Shown: positions 1 through 13,600, numbered from the stretch's first letter. The stretch is DNA of 64,000 bases from Theocolax elegans (GCA_026168455.1 CM047429.1:51529027-51593026); one strand, 5' to 3'. Numbers and translations: made by a program. Notes: generated from the letters alone by a model not told the origin.

Positions 1-679
1 TTTTTATCAACAGTAATAAAATGATGATAAATAATCCTGTAAACATAAACATTTTAGACATTGTAAAAGAAATGAATATGTCTAATAATTTTGAAAAAAA
101 CAAACAAATAAATATAACATTCTATATTTATGTCCAGACAGAGTAAATAAAATAATCAAATACACTTTACTATAGTGATTAGTCAAATTTTAAATAATGC
201 ATATAACAGTAATCATATAATAATAATTATCATTTACTTTAGATTTTAAGATTATTAGCCTGTTTAAGTAATGTTACTAATTTAATTAATAAATTTCAGT
301 ACATAAATTATTATAAGCGACTCTAATGCCGCTTAATTTGATTATTTCAACATTAATTTATCAGTTTATATGAGCAAAATGCACGTAAGTTGAATGAGAA
401 CATAAGTTCAATTTTAATACTCTACTATTAATATATACGGACGATAAGTTTATGTAGAAATAACATTCTTAGTTCTGAAATTCTACAAACGAGAAGTGAT
501 GTAATTTTCAACTTCAATTGCAAAATAGTAAAATTGGATGAGATTGAAAAAAGTTTATGCGTGCAGAATTATATCGAACGTTAGTTCTATTATAAGTAAA
601 GTAGCTAACGTTTCACCGATTACAATTGAACTGATTCTTTTCCCGATATTTTGGCGAATACAAGCATCTAAAATGCCAT
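1..679. other. AT-rich spacer
   Basis: Very AT-rich sequence with runs of TAAT and AATAA. No credible reading frame, RNA gene or repeat was recognised here. Confidence 0.6.
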
Positions 680-1530
680 TTATCGTGAGTCAAAGCCGGT
701 GTTGATTCGCCGAGAACGGTAAGTTACGTAACACAAGCAATCTGGCGAGGTTCCGTAATCTCGAGCCGATTCCGCGAGAGAAAGGACGGAAGAGTGAGTG
801 AGTAAGAGAGAGAGAGAGAGAGAGAGGGGGGGGAGGGGGAGGGAGAGAGAAGTCTCGAGAAACGCCAATAAAAAACCAAGCCGTCGTTCCTTCCGCAGAT
901 TTCTGCAGAAATTGTCGCCCGAAGTGTACAGAAGCCTGAGAAAGATAGCGATCGACCGAGAAACGTCAGTGGGGTAAAAAAATTTCCGGGTAGAGAGAAA
1001 GGAGTCCGGGATATAAGGCGCCAATGGCTGCCACTGCGACTGAGCCTCGGAATTGGAAAGAATCGCGCGCTCGTGGGGTGGCAGAAAGGGCCGCTCGAGA
1101 GAAAAGGCTGATGAGGTGAGAGGGAATGCGATGGGTGAGGGCTGCTCGGATCCGTGAAGGCGCGGGCTACTTTGCATATCCCCCGTGTGATTGATCTACT
1201 AAATCTGCAGAACGAGTTCCGACCCGGCTCTCTTTCTCCTCTCGTAGCCGCCTTTTTACTCTAGCTGCCTTTCACCGTCTCTTAATTCTCCGTCGGATTC
1301 CTTCTTTCCGCGCTGTAGCGTCTTACGCCCGCCAGTCATACAAAGGAGTCCCCGAGGCACCCTAACCCTGCAACTCTCGGAACGTTCAGGAATTTCCGAT
1401 GCCGCGAATTTCCAAGAGATATCTGGCTGCGCCGATCTTCTCCCACCAAAGATGACGCGATCCTTCTTTACTCGCTATTCACTCACTCGCTCTCTCTCTC
1501 TCTCTCCCACTCTTTTGCGCCCCGCCCCTC
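680..1530. other. GC-rich island with GA and CT microsatellites
   Basis: A CpG-containing patch that stands out from the AT-rich surroundings. It holds a purine-rich GA tract near 790-852 and a CT tract near 1489-1545. Long open frames across it on the minus strand are Ser/Leu/Pro low-complexity translations of these tracts, so I do not call a gene. It could be a promoter or enhancer, but no diagnostic site was identified. Confidence 0.35.
790..852. repeat. (GA)n/G-rich purine tract
   Basis: Alternating GA dinucleotides run into a G-rich stretch. Simple-sequence DNA; it explains the Ser/Leu-rich frame on the opposite strand. Confidence 0.85.
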
Positions 1531-3400
1531 TCCCTCTCTCTGTCTCTAAATTAATGTATATCTACAATCGCAAACGATGTGGGGTAATCTGATTGCATTC
1601 CTTACTCAATCAAAAGAAAACTTTTTTTTATGCGTTTAGGTAATCACCAGAAAATATCTACTCTCTTCTGACCTTTTATGGGCTATATCTACCGTTTTTT
1701 GCTAACTCCGTGCAGCAAATATTTTATTTCCCACACTCATATGCGTTTGCAAAATCGAATTTTGCGCAGCTTATTAGAAAAACTATAACTAATGTTTTGC
1801 GAACTGACAGGTAACTCTCACTTATCTCTTTTTGCCCCATTCGTTTGATCGATAGGCCTGAACATCCAACTCGAGCGAGAATCACCAACTTTGCACGTTT
1901 GTATCGCAATGTACTATTTTTTAGAATTTGAACAAACACATACTGCGAACTACAATTAAGAGGATGTGATACCCGAATTGCTGAGATCTACTTAGAAAAT
2001 CCCAAAAATTTTAAAACCTAATTGTAAGAAAAATTTTAAAAAATTACAAATACTGTTTAAAACAAATTAAATAGTGTGATAGAGAGATTTTTTACAAAAT
2101 AATTAGTTATTAATTGATTATATGAAAATAGCCATTTTTGGTAGGTAATATATACTATAAAACAATGATTCACAGCTACTCTAAAATCTTGCTAATTTAT
2201 TAATATAAAAATTTGAAAAAAATCACAGAATATCTTCAAAGAAAATTATACATCGTCGTTAAAGAACGTTTTTTCCAATAAGTTAAGTTCCTCGTGTAAT
2301 AAAAAATAAATTATTTTTTTGTTTTTTTTTGGGGTTTACGTCCTCTTAGTACTAAGACAATTTAGCTGAAGTATTATTCATTTTATAATTTTAATTGCCT
2401 AGAAATATAGTTGCAAAAAACAGCATTTATATAAAATGGTACTTAAACCTATATAATAAACACTTGCGTATTTAAAAGAAATTTCATAAATGTATATTTC
2501 CTTTTGAGGTTAAAATGTGTATACTTAGTTCACATTTTTTCCGTTAGCATGTGCAATACTACCGTGAAACTTGGAACAAACTTTTTCATTTATTTTTGTT
2601 TTAAAAAATTCTTTCAGAAAAGTCAGTATTTTATACTAAATATAATTTGTATTTCGTAATATGAGCTTCTAGGATGTATTTCTATAACATGCATCTGTTG
2701 TGTCCGAGTACATGTAATTTTCAATTCTAATAAAAGTAAAATCAAAATAAAATCAACAAAAATAAGAACACAGTATACTCTCAGTGTACAACAGAGTAAA
2801 CTTCAAAGCACAGAAAATATGAAATGTTATAGTAAACTTGTTAAAAACTTGCTTAATTATATCAATAAGAACATTTCACTGGACTACATTCGAATAAATA
2901 CCTCTTATCTATTATTTAGTAGTAATTATTGCATTTTCGCAAATAGTTTAACTTTTTTAATATAACAAATGTGTAACATTCGCATTGTTAAATTTATTGC
3001 AGGAACTCGTAATATGTCAGAGTTACTACGTTTAACGTAAATATATATTTAATAATAAAAAGTTAATTTTCGTTCTGTTTTATTGATAGTTAACAAACGT
3101 ACGGCATTCGGGAAAGAGTATGCGAATTTATTAAAGCAAACAATAAAACAATGTACGATTGGAATTAGTGTATTAAATAATTTTATAATTATGTAGATCT
3201 TTGTTTCGATTAAACAAGAATTGCGTGTATGATTAAAGATACATAATATTCGAGTTGACGCGTGCATTAAATTTTTGATTTAACGTTAAATTAATTTTCC
3301 ATTAGCCCTGGAGGGAATAACATGAAAATTTCGCTGAATGGTAGCGTACTAACAAGCAGATCCTAAAAAATAAGTTAACAAGCTATATGACAGTTAAACA
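1531..3400. other. AT-rich spacer
   Basis: No gene, RNA or mobile element recognised. The only open frames are about 70 codons or shorter, lack recognisable domains and read as chance frames in AT-rich DNA. Confidence 0.55.
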
Positions 3401-4155
3401 GATTATTCGTAATACGCGCGAGCCTTATTAATTAAACCGACATTACAAACGCGCCTGGATTTATCTCATTATATCCTTTGAAGGCCCTTACCTTCCTAAT
3501 TTCTTAATTATACCTTAATTCGCTACAAAGTCCCCACTTTCTGGAGCGGTAGTAAACTTTTCCACTCAAAGAAGCCAACGCAGAAGAAGAAGAAGAAGAA
3601 GAAGGTAGCCGTGGGCGCAGCGCGGCCAGAGAAGAGTCGAAAAGCAAGCGCGAGAATCGGCGTTGAACGTTGTTTTACGCGCGACACATCACGCTCAAGA
3701 GGGAGGTAGAGAGCGAGGGAGCGAGGGAGCGAGAGAAAGAGCGACGGAGCGAGAGAAAGAGCGACGGAGCGAGAGAAGCTAGCTGGTAAGTTTTGGCCAA
3801 CGGAGCCGAAAGAAGAGTACGAGAGAGGAAGCGTCTTTTAATTTATCGCGCGTTGATTTAATTAAATTCCCAGGGCCACGAAGCCGCGAAAGCCGTTTTT
3901 CTTAATTAACCGAGAACGAGCGAGCGAGCGAGCGAGCAGGCACCGAAATGCAAGTAAACGGCTGGCCGACTTCAACTGCACCCTACGATCCTGCATCCGT
4001 GCGATGCCTCTTTACCTTCGTGCGAACCTCGATTCCCTACTTTCTCTGTATGCTTTCCACTGTTTTGTTTATTTCTTCGCTTCCGAGCCGTTTTTCTCTC
4101 CCCCTCCTCCTCCCCCTTCTTCTTGCTCCTTTTCTTCTTCATTCTTGACTCTCCT

Positions 4156-4160
<5 letters not shown>
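3400..4160. other. GC-rich island with purine minisatellite and TTAATTAA sites
   Basis: A CpG-rich patch holding an AAG repeat (about 3582-3604), a GAGCGA-type minisatellite (about 3709-3778) and a GAGC repeat (about 3917-3938). Several TTAATTAA/TTTAATTAAA homeodomain-type cores sit between them. A short frame at 3948-4148 is Ser/Leu/Pro-rich and is not credible as a protein. A cis-regulatory role is possible but inferred only from composition. Confidence 0.35.
3709..3778. repeat. Minisatellite of GAGCGA-type units
   Basis: A unit of about 20 bp beginning GAGCGAGAGAAAGAGCGACG is repeated imperfectly, preceded by shorter GAGCGAGG units. Purine-rich on the + strand throughout. Confidence 0.75.

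Positions 4161-4200
<40 letters not shown>
4159..4200. repeat. (CT)n microsatellite
   Basis: An uninterrupted CT dinucleotide run of about 42 bp followed by GTGTGT. It creates the poly-Ser/Leu frame seen around it. Confidence 0.95.
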
Positions 4201-4206
<6 letters not shown>

Positions 4207-4260
4207 CTTTTTGTCTTTTATCTGCTTCTACCTGTTTTTTCCTTTTTACTGAATTCCGTT

Positions 4261-6201
4261 TTCTAGTGCATTTATTTGCAGATACGGTAACTCTTGCATT
4301 TCCTTTTTCATTTTACTGCGCTTTGAACGTTTAACCGTAATGAAAGAATGAACAGACCGCTGATTGCGCTTTTAGATACGCCGCGCCGCGACATTATACT
4401 GTATTTTACATTACACTGCACTGCGAAATATATATTTTAGGCATTACAAAACTAATGATAATGTGTATACACTATGCAAATGCAATAAACAAATTTAAAT
4501 GCAATCAGAATTAATAATACATTTTCTTAATCTATTTTAAGGTATTTTGGATTAAAGTATGGTATACATATGGTAAGAAACGATTAAATAAAAAATAATT
4601 TAGCTTCTCGATTGGAGATACAAAGAAGATGAATTACTTATATAATTTTTAGGTGCAACTTTTTAGATTTGTATTGTAATTACACAAATTACATAATTCG
4701 TTCTAACATAAAATGTCTCACAAGTGACATTGCTATAGATGATCGTTAGTGAAAAGAAGATCTATTTTTTCGGTATTACTCGTAATATAAGCCGAACTTC
4801 TTTCGGTTGATTCTCCGCAGATGACATTTTTGGGCGGGATGATCGACAGGGGCAAGATTCCCTCTATTAGTACAGTTTAATCTACTACCTATCGTCTCTG
4901 ACGAGTAATCTGATCCTACGTTGCGAAATCGAGCTAGATGCAGTGGTTTATTATCATTTCTTAGAAAGATAACAGACTCGATACTCTTGAAGCTTATGCA
5001 TTTAACTTTGCAACGTTGTGCAGACCACTTATCCCCAGATATTTGTATATGGCAATGTATACAAATATGTTGATGTTACACGACGTGAATGTGATTGTTA
5101 CATGTTAAGTTATCTTATATCAAACTGCTATTTTCCATTACGCATAAATATCGATTACTTTGCACTAAAATCAACGATTCATCCCAACCAATATAAATAT
5201 ATAACACTTGCCAAATCGAATGTAAAGTTTTAGAAAGTCAGAAACCCGGATGAAAATTTTATTCGCTTCTAAATATAATATTTCCAATGAAATATTTAAC
5301 ATTGGGAATGTAACATCAATTGAATATTTAAGTTTCATGTTAAATAAATTTAAATATATATCTTGGATTATTTAATTGTAGAATAAAAAATATGATTTTT
5401 TTGTAATGTTTCATTCATTATTTTGTGCTTCTTTGTTTGGTTGCTTGCATCTAAATAATAAAAATAGTATTTCTATAAACACAACAGCAATATATTGATC
5501 CTAAAAATATTCTTAAGTATAGTATATTAACATACTTTTTTTAAAAGTTAATTAAAATTTGATGTTAAATAGTTTATATTTTAATATTCGTTAATGGTAA
5601 TGTTAGGATATAAAAGTTCGGCAAATAAATATATACAAAGAGAGTATTAAAGTATTTTAAATAAAAATTAGTTTATTATCTAATAGAACGACATTAATTA
5701 TCGAAAAAGTAATTAGTTTTGCTTCCTCATAGAGAAAGTTTTGTAATAGTAAAATTTCTCGACTCGCTGAAAACATGTTATAAGTATATTTTAACATGTC
5801 AGGAGTCGAAATCATGTGTTTTTAGAATATGTCTGTATGGATGTGTGTGCGTGTGCGTATGCGCGTGTGCGTGTGCGTGTGTGTGAGTATGTGTACTCGG
5901 TCAATATCGATCAGTATGCATGTGTAGTTTGCTTTCCGAATTCAGGAAAAGACTGTTTATTTATACTCAAAATAGTTTTTGTTTTAAAAACAATTTTCGG
6001 TTTTTAAAATTAATTTTTGAAAAATTTTGATAATATTATTAATTTTTTTTAATTAGACCAAATGTACTTTATAGAGAATAAAAAAATCTATCTGCTCGAT
6101 TCTGGATTCACAAATAATCTCTATTATTTTTGTTTTTTAAAAAAAAATCATTTTTTTTAATTATTTTATTAAAAAAGTAAAAATTTCAAGTAATTATATC
6201 G
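4261..6201. other. AT-rich spacer
   Basis: Mostly AT-rich, with a moderately GC-richer stretch near 4790-5000 that has no recognised content. A GT/GC-type microsatellite lies near 5838-5886. No gene was identified. Confidence 0.5.
5838..5886. repeat. (TG)n/(GTGTGC)n microsatellite
   Basis: Alternating purine-pyrimidine run of GTGTGCGTGTGC type, imperfect, ending in GTGTGTG. Confidence 0.85.
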
Positions 6202-6209
6202 GCTAGTTT
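6202..6209. repeat. Target-site duplication of the hAT-like MITE, left copy
   Basis: GCTAGTTT lies directly before the left inverted repeat and is repeated exactly at 6593-6600 after the right one. Confidence 0.85.
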
Positions 6210-6592
6210 GGCAGGGGTCTGTTTCTGCACACAGGAATTAAACACATAATGTTTGTGCACAAAAATTCTGCACTTTACTTTTATGCACGGTGCACAAATA
6301 TTTTACAAAATAATTTAAATTAATAAAAATAATCGTTTATTTTGTGCACATAAAAATTGTACACGTAAATATTATGCACATCAAAATAAGAGTAAAAAAA
6401 TATTTATGTGTACAATTTTAATGTGCACAATTTTTATGTGCACAATTTTTATGTGCTCAAAATAAACGATTATTTTTATTAATTTAAATTATTTTGTAAA
6501 ATATTTGTGCACCGTGCATAAAAGTAAAGTGCAGAATTTTTGTGCACAAACATTATGTGTTTAATTCCTGTGTGCAGAAACAGACCCCTGCC
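6210..6592. mobile_element. hAT-like MITE with long terminal inverted repeats
   Basis: A 383-bp element bounded by GGCAGGGGTCTG and its complement CAGACCCCTGCC. The inverted repeats match perfectly by eye for 135 bp (6210-6344 against 6458-6592). After one mismatch they continue to pair, so almost the whole element folds back on itself. An 8-bp direct repeat GCTAGTTT flanks it on both sides (6202-6209 and 6593-6600). The 8-bp duplication and CAGGGG terminus fit the hAT superfamily. It has no coding capacity, so it must have been moved by an enzyme encoded elsewhere. The superfamily is inferred from termini only. Confidence 0.85.
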
Positions 6593-6600
6593 GCTAGTTT

Positions 6601-7640
6601 TCATTGAAAAAATAAAAATATGAAAAAATTGGGGTTTTTATGTCGAACGTTTTCGGGAATAAGAAGCATTCAATATAATTGAAATTTTGGAAAAGAATAC
6701 TCTTTTTAGTAGTTTTGATCCCTATTGTTTTTCAGCTCAAAATAGTTAAATTACTTGAGTTATTAAGCTTTATATATTTTTGTACAAAATGTTTGATTGC
6801 TTTTATCTCAAAAAATAATTAATTAAATATGTTGAAAAATTGTAGAAATAGAACATAATAATAGCATTATGCTGTAAAAATTTCATAGTCATTTATGAAT
6901 TAGATTTTGACAAAAAAATTGTAATCTAAAATGTAATTTGTATTAAAATTGTGTTTACTTATAACGTAACCTAATGTAGGAACTAACCATATTATTGGAA
7001 GAAAATGTTTTTAGACAATCCAAAGAAAAACAAAAAAAGATAAATTTTTATGTTTTTAATTGATATCATCAAAAGTTTTTTATGTCAGTTGCGAAAAATT
7101 CAATCTTATTGAACAGAATTTTCTTATTGTGAACAAAAATCGCTGTCAATTCATTGATAATTATGTGTTCAATATAATAACTTTAGTATAGTATTTTTGG
7201 ATGAAAATGTTTTTAAAAAATTTAAAGAAAAGTATAAATAAGATTATATTTTTAATTTAATATCATTGTACATAATTTTGTTACAATGAAGAAAAATTCT
7301 TGTAATATTTGAAAAAGAAGATTAATAATATTAATTGCAAATTGCACAAAATGGCCTTTATTTTTCTATTTTAATAAATTTTTTATTACATTTTTCACAT
7401 AGTGTGTACTTTTTTTTTTACACAAATACATTAAGTTTTTTTATCTAGCTATACGTTTCAATCAGAAATTAATAATATTTTTCGAAATATAACATTTTGT
7501 ATTATAATTAAATAATACTATATAATTTAAGAAACTCTGTAAAAATCATGTAATTTTGAAAAAAAGAGAAGGCATTATTAGAAGCTAATCAGTTTGAGTA
7601 ATCAACTGTATTTTAGTGAATTCTAATTAAATTTTACGAT
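6601..7640. other. AT-rich spacer
   Basis: AT-rich, with several AAAAATT runs and moderately similar AAAATGTTTTT-type segments. No gene or well-bounded repeat recognised. Confidence 0.5.
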
Positions 7641-8380
7641 AGTGTACAACAGGAGCGAAACAGCAAACTGGCTAAGTCTAATAGGAAATGCCTTTGAGTT
7701 CCATCTCTATCGTTTCGCCATGCCTCTCTGTCTTTCCGTGGCGCTCAGTCTGATTGGACGAGACTAGTAATCATGACCAAACAGTGCAATTACGTCGTCT
7801 GATACCGGCACGCGTAAGCAACCTCCACCGCTCAACTTATCCCTGGCAATCCATCAAAATACGCGGGATGCGGCTCCTCGTTAATTATCGTCGGATATCA
7901 CATTGGGAGAAAGGCAATCGCATTATATCAAGAGATGGCCATTCCTGCGGAAGAACGGACTATCTCGATCCATGCGGCAACTACGCTCTAATAGCGTATC
8001 GATACATCCTTTGAGCACTGAGTATATATAATTCCGAGGATCACCCTCGAACGCCACCATCCTGTACCCAAGCGACCTTAGTAAACCACCAGCGGTTCTC
8101 CTCCTCCGTCTCTTCGTTCCTCGACGTCCGACTTGCTTAACCCCGACCAGCCCGTTCCTTAGCAATCCTCCCTAACTCTTTGATCAACCAAGGTTACCGC
8201 TGTCTTCTGTTTGACTGTTTGTCATCGACGGACTACCTATTAGCCCCTACATTCCGAAACTATTTGGTTGTTTCTATTTCGCGACGATCTAACTATTCCA
8301 CTGTCTATACCCAACTTTTCCTACAACGTATACATATAAACGCGCGCGCGTACGGTGCCTGTCCACTTTGATTATTTTAA
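7640..8380. other. GC-rich island, possible regulatory or transcribed region
   Basis: A balanced-composition patch with frames open in both directions (7754-8014 on +, 7923-8165 on -). Neither translation shows a domain, repeat or signal peptide that I recognise, and both overlap the same DNA. It includes a GATTGG inverted CCAAT-type core near 7751 and ends in a CGCGCG run near 8340. I treat it as non-coding unless transcripts show otherwise. Confidence 0.3.
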
Positions 8381-9230
8381 GTTATAACTATTCACTCCAC
8401 ATTAAAAAACATTTAATAAAAATTGTATTAATTAACTTAATTTTTTAGTGTATACAACAATAGTACTCATTGATTTTACTATATTATGGAATATAATAAA
8501 TAAAATACCGTAATATTATTTTATATCTCTCTCAATACTCTTGTTCATAAAAATTGCTACAATTAAATTAAACAACAATAAATTATTCTTTGAAGAGGAT
8601 GGATGTAATTTCCAAGTCGTTGAAAGGTTTTTTAAAAGTTTGGATTATATTTTATCAATTATTCCCCTGCACTGTATATCTGGCTTTTAAAATAAAAAAG
8701 TAAAGTTTTAACAAAACTTTACGTTACTTCGATTCGATTTGTAACGCCCTAAGTAACCTGCGTAGAATAAAAAAAACATTTTAAAACGTTAAATTAAGTA
8801 TTTTTTCCGAATTTTCAACGAATAACGTAGTAAATCAGAAAAAATGATCAAAGTCAATTCTGTGGATATAACTATAAAAAGAATTTAAAAATGCGATATA
8901 ATTACGTATATAATTACAATTTAAAACGACATCGAGTATTACTACTATAAATTCATAAATATTAATATAATTATATCAATTTGATGGAAGTATAACTAGC
9001 AAATGCAAATGTCAAAAATAGAAAAAAATTTCCTAATGGAAGTTCCGAGTAAATTCCACCATATTTTTTTCTCGAAGGACTAATTTCACTTAACTAAAAG
9101 CTACCTTTTAAATTCTCCCTACAGCGTTTATGTGTATCATAAATAAAAAATGCGAGCAAGTCTCCTCGTTGTCAGTCTCTGCTGATTTTATTCGCGAATA
9201 TTTCTGAAAAAGTGTTTATTCATTGCTGCC
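8381..9230. other. AT-rich spacer
   Basis: No gene, RNA or mobile element recognised. Confidence 0.55.
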
Positions 9231-9720
9231 CTAACGGTACGAGAGGAGTAAGACAGTGAGAGAAGGTAACCAGAAAAAAGAGCTACGGAAAGCGAAACGA
9301 ATGCGTTACAATAAGAGAAAGACATGCTGCTCTTCGTTATGTACTTTCAACCCGAAAAAAGGTGGTAGAACAAGGCACAGGAAAATAAGAAAGTAATAGA
9401 GTGAGAGGAGTGCAACTCTCCGTCTCACTCTTTCTCTTTCTCACACTCTCTCTAGAGATGAGGGAGGAAGAAAACGAGGTAAGAAAGCGAGCTTCGCGTA
9501 CGAACTCTAGGAGAACAAGTAATAGGTGGTAGAAGGTGGGCGGATATATAGACATTCTCGGAAGGCAAGGACAGACATGAGAAAAAGACATTGTTTGATA
9601 GTGACAAAGACTCCGGAAATTCTACAAAAAGAAGAAAAGAGATCGAGAACGGTGAAGGAGAGGAGGAGGTACCACACGGACCACAGTGACGTGTACCGTT
9701 AAAAAACATCCTGAACGTAA
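9231..9720. other. Purine-rich island
   Basis: A + strand rich in GAGAGG/GAAAGA with a short CTCACTCTTTCTC pyrimidine segment near 9423-9452. The two overlapping minus-strand open frames (9337-9591 and 9452-9709) are Ser/Leu/Phe-rich by-products of this skew. Function unknown. Confidence 0.35.
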
Positions 9721-11190
9721 AAAATAAATAAAAGTATCATTCGTATGACTGGTTATCTCTTTTCTAGCCGTTTTTCATTATCTAACGACTCCGTCGACTT
9801 TCGAAATCTATAACTCCCTAGACACACGTACACTGTGTAATGTTCTTATTCAAACTAAAATATACAATGAATATTCTACTAACTACTTACTTACGAAGTA
9901 GGAATCAATGTTTATCTTAACTCTATTAAATCTAAATAAACGTACACTCATCATTTATTTTAGAAGTTTATTGATAAACCATTAGTAGGATGATTACGTG
10001 TTTGCCAAAGTGTTTTAAACCGATGTATAAATTTACACAGAAATACGTGTTATTTACGGTTACTTACACATGTATACACACGTATAATAATTTTGAATTT
10101 ATTTATCAATTTCAATTCTCTTTTTGTATGCACCCTTCTTTTATTCGATGATTGACTGGTATAACATTTAAATATTTCAGCAATACGCATTTAATTTAAT
10201 TAGTCTACAGGTTAAGATTGTGAATTAGTCAAACAGCTGACTATTTTACTTCAAAAATATATCAGGAATTAATGTTGGCTTACGTTTTTACGGATTATGT
10301 ATAAAAAAGTGATAAAGATACGTTCTGAGAGCTTTTGAAGAGGCTATCAAGGTTTTATGTAAGATTTCTGTTGCCAACGACTTACTCCTAAAAATATAAA
10401 GGACGATGCCAACGCGCATAGGTGTTTTCAACCCGTTATAGGAAACGTTTCCTCGACCACATAATTTAAAAAGACATAAATGTATAAAATCTGAAAGTAA
10501 AAAGTTTCCGTTTCTTTATTACATTATTAACTAAAGAATTATTTAATTCGATAAATCAGTGAACGTTTTATTCTTTACAAATTCGACCTTTTTTTATTGT
10601 TTACTATTTAAGGCCTTTATCGTTAAAAATGTTAAAAAAATCACACTTCTATCCTATTGCACAAAATAGAAGATATATACCATGTATAAAAAAACAAAAC
10701 CTGTATATTCATAAACTGAAGACAGTTATCAGTGTTATAATTAAGAAGAAGAACGTACGTGCACTTGTCTGACTAAACTTTGACGCTGACTACTGATATT
10801 TTGCCAGTAATGTAACAGTATACAATTTTCTACTTTAAAACTGTTTTCGCGAAATAAATTTAATATGCATATATTTATATTAATAGTTTAATTCGATTTA
10901 AAAGTAATTTATGAATAAAAAAATAATTATAACAATCGCCGAAAATAAGTAGTAGTCATATGTACAAAAATGATCCAGTGAAAAGCGTCAGATTAATTTT
11001 AAGCAGTGCGTGATTGTTAACTGATTCTAACATCTTCTTATCACGCCGAAAATGGAAAATGGAAAATAAAAATCTAGGCAATAAGTGATATGCAAAGCCC
11101 GCTCAGAATTTTGCAAAGATTTTATCTTTCGCTTAGGTTTCACTTCGTCTTGTCTTTGTCTTATCGAAATTACAAAAGGTTGATATAAGA
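9721..11190. other. AT-rich spacer
   Basis: No gene, RNA gene or bounded repeat recognised. Confidence 0.55.
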
Positions 11191-11600
11191 TCGAGTCAAC
11201 GATGGCCATCTCGGGTGGATGCAGGCGACTCGTTTTCCGTTCCCTCCGTTCCTCCTTCTCCGGGGGTTCCGCGTGCGGCAACGTGTAGACGGCTGCTGGC
11301 CATATTGGCTAACTATCCCCCCGGCCAGTTCGTGTTCTACGGACGGACGGGTATTATGTTATTACGTTACGTGAGCCCGACGTTCAAGGAAACTGAAGAG
11401 AGAAAGAGAGGGAGAGGATGGAGAACTGGTAGCTATATTCCCTCGAGATATATACACATAGCGTCGAATATACAGAAATGCAGTGGTGACCTGCTGGGAG
11501 AGAGAGAGAGAGACTCGAGCATGTACCCTCTGTTTCGTCGCACGCGAAAATCGTGTGTTGTATATATTCTGCGGATAACATGAAAACTCGCTCACTCTAC
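11190..11600. other. GC-rich island
   Basis: A CpG-containing patch. The + strand is open for 122 codons (11215-11583) and the minus strand is open over part of the same DNA. The translation shows no domain. It contains GGCCATATTGGC near 11298 and GA-rich tracts near 11398-11420 and 11498-11512. The coding versus regulatory nature is unresolved, and I lean towards non-coding. Confidence 0.3.
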
Positions 11601-12570
11601 ATCTGATTCCTTTAAGAATTTTGGATCGTTGCTATTTTCTGTTAAAAATAATGGCAATTTTTAAACTTTGTGCTTTGTTTTAAGAAACAAATCCATATAA
11701 ATATAAAAAGCATAAGACGCAAGTATAGTTGATGCTCGTAGGGTTTCAGTGAATACGTATAAAATTCAGTGACTTGTATGTTATATAGATTCTATTACAT
11801 CACTTGTAATTATTTATCTGTACACTATCCAGAAAAAGATATAGCCTTTGGGTCTTGCGTATGAGATCTAGGGATAAAGATATTCGATATTTATAAAAAA
11901 TATAGGGAAAAAGAACTTTACAATTATTATAATTAAAGTTTTATTAAATCTGTAGCTATTATCTATAAACAAGAAGAAGGCTAGCATCGGGAGCTACAAC
12001 TTGAATTTTGGTTTGTTTGAATAGCTTAAACTGTTCGCAATATATGTTTAATTGAAAAATAATTACAAACTTACTTTATTTTTTATACAAATGATTACAT
12101 TTTTATATCTTATTTCTTTGTCAATTTTTTGATCAAGTGTATATTTTAAAGAGTTTAAGGTATTTATACAAATTTTTTACAATCGTATTCCACAGTTCAA
12201 ATAAATTCGTTTTCCAAAGGCTGTGTCCTCTCCTCGTGAGGTGAAAACCGAAAGTAAAGCATTGTATGATTATTTCTATACTTTATTTCATCAAAATTGT
12301 CATAATAACATTATACGAAGAATTGCTAATTAAAAGTTGATTTTTTTTATTTACTAATTTGGATAAAAAATAAAGACTTGTACGAGGCGGAAGAAACTTT
12401 GTTAATAAATTCTATCGCAGATGCGCTGATTTAAAAAGTCGAAAAAGAAAAGTGAAGTTGATAAAAAGTTCTGGTACATTGTTCTGATAATCAATATGCA
12501 TAAAGGTCATAACTGGGTAGCGGAGCCTGAGGTAGTCCTCATTAACTTTGAAATTGAATCTCATTTATAC
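11601..12570. other. AT-rich spacer
   Basis: No gene or recognisable element seen. Confidence 0.55.
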
Positions 12571-13600
12571 CGTACTACTTGGGTGTAACAGGCACACAGA
12601 TTCCAGCCTTAGAGAATCTCTCGTCTACGCGTGAGGGATTTTTCAGCTCAAGTACAGAAGCGGTGTACCAAGATACCACAAAAATCCCTCCTCCGATCTT
12701 CGATATATATGTGCGCACCGGAGCAGCTCTTGACGAGGCCTTCAAAGCTGGTTTACGTTGCCGCCCCTAGTTTCAAGTATCCACGCGGGATGCGGAAGAG
12801 CATGAAGTATCGGCAAGTTTCCCGTAAGTTTCCGTGGTATCTTAACGAGGGAGTACTCCCGTCGGAACAACTTGTCGATCTGAAGAAAGAGAGGGCAATA
12901 GTGCGAAAACGACATACCGAGCGAAAGTGAAAAGGACCTCGAAAAGATGGAGTCAAAGTATCTTCCAAAGAATAGAAGAGAGAGAGAGATATATTACGCA
13001 GAAAGACATAACCACCTCACGCTTAGATGATCTTTGCTTTTGCTCCTTCGCTCTTCTCTCCACTCGAATATCCTTTTTACTTATTCTTTTTCCACATTTT
13101 CTTTTATTTTTTATTCCCTTCCCTTAGTTTGGTTTGCTTTACCTTGTATACCATACAATTTTTTCTCGTTCTTTCGTTTCCCATTTATCATTGTATCTTT
13201 TTCATTCGGACAAACTTGTAGTGTCTACGTGAAAGTACGGAAAGGTGAATAGCAAAGGACGGAGAGAGAAAGAGACGGTAAGGAAGGAACGAAGAAATGC
13301 ACGAGGATTCTGCAGTCCCAACGCAAAGTTCGACTCAGAGGATTTCCTCCGACGCTTGGCTTCTTAGGTGAAACCAACGTAAGTCGTGGTACTTTAAATC
13401 CCATGTGTTTACGTCGCAAATAGAGCCCAAAGAGTGGTACTTGTGAGTGTACGCGTTTCTCAAGTGAGAAAATTATCGTCGTAAAATTAGGCGTGGATTA
13501 AGATGCGGTTACGCGATATAATTTTCACATTTTGAAAACGTGTTAAACCCAGAGATTATCGCTCGCGTGGAAGTCGAGAAACTTAATTATTTTTCGCTCC
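12570..13600. other. GC-rich island
   Basis: A mixed-composition patch with several overlapping frames under 100 codons on both strands and a TTT/CCT-rich pyrimidine stretch at about 13030-13210. No frame shows a known domain. The segment 13200-13440 is GC-richer with CpG. Candidate regulatory or UTR-like sequence only. Confidence 0.3.

Noticed and set aside
680..1177. 165-codon minus-strand open frame
   Set aside because: Ser/Leu/Pro low complexity produced by the GA/CT tracts, with no domain.
4004..4252. Overlapping + frames with poly-Ser/Leu
   Set aside because: They translate a CT microsatellite and flanking pyrimidine-rich DNA.
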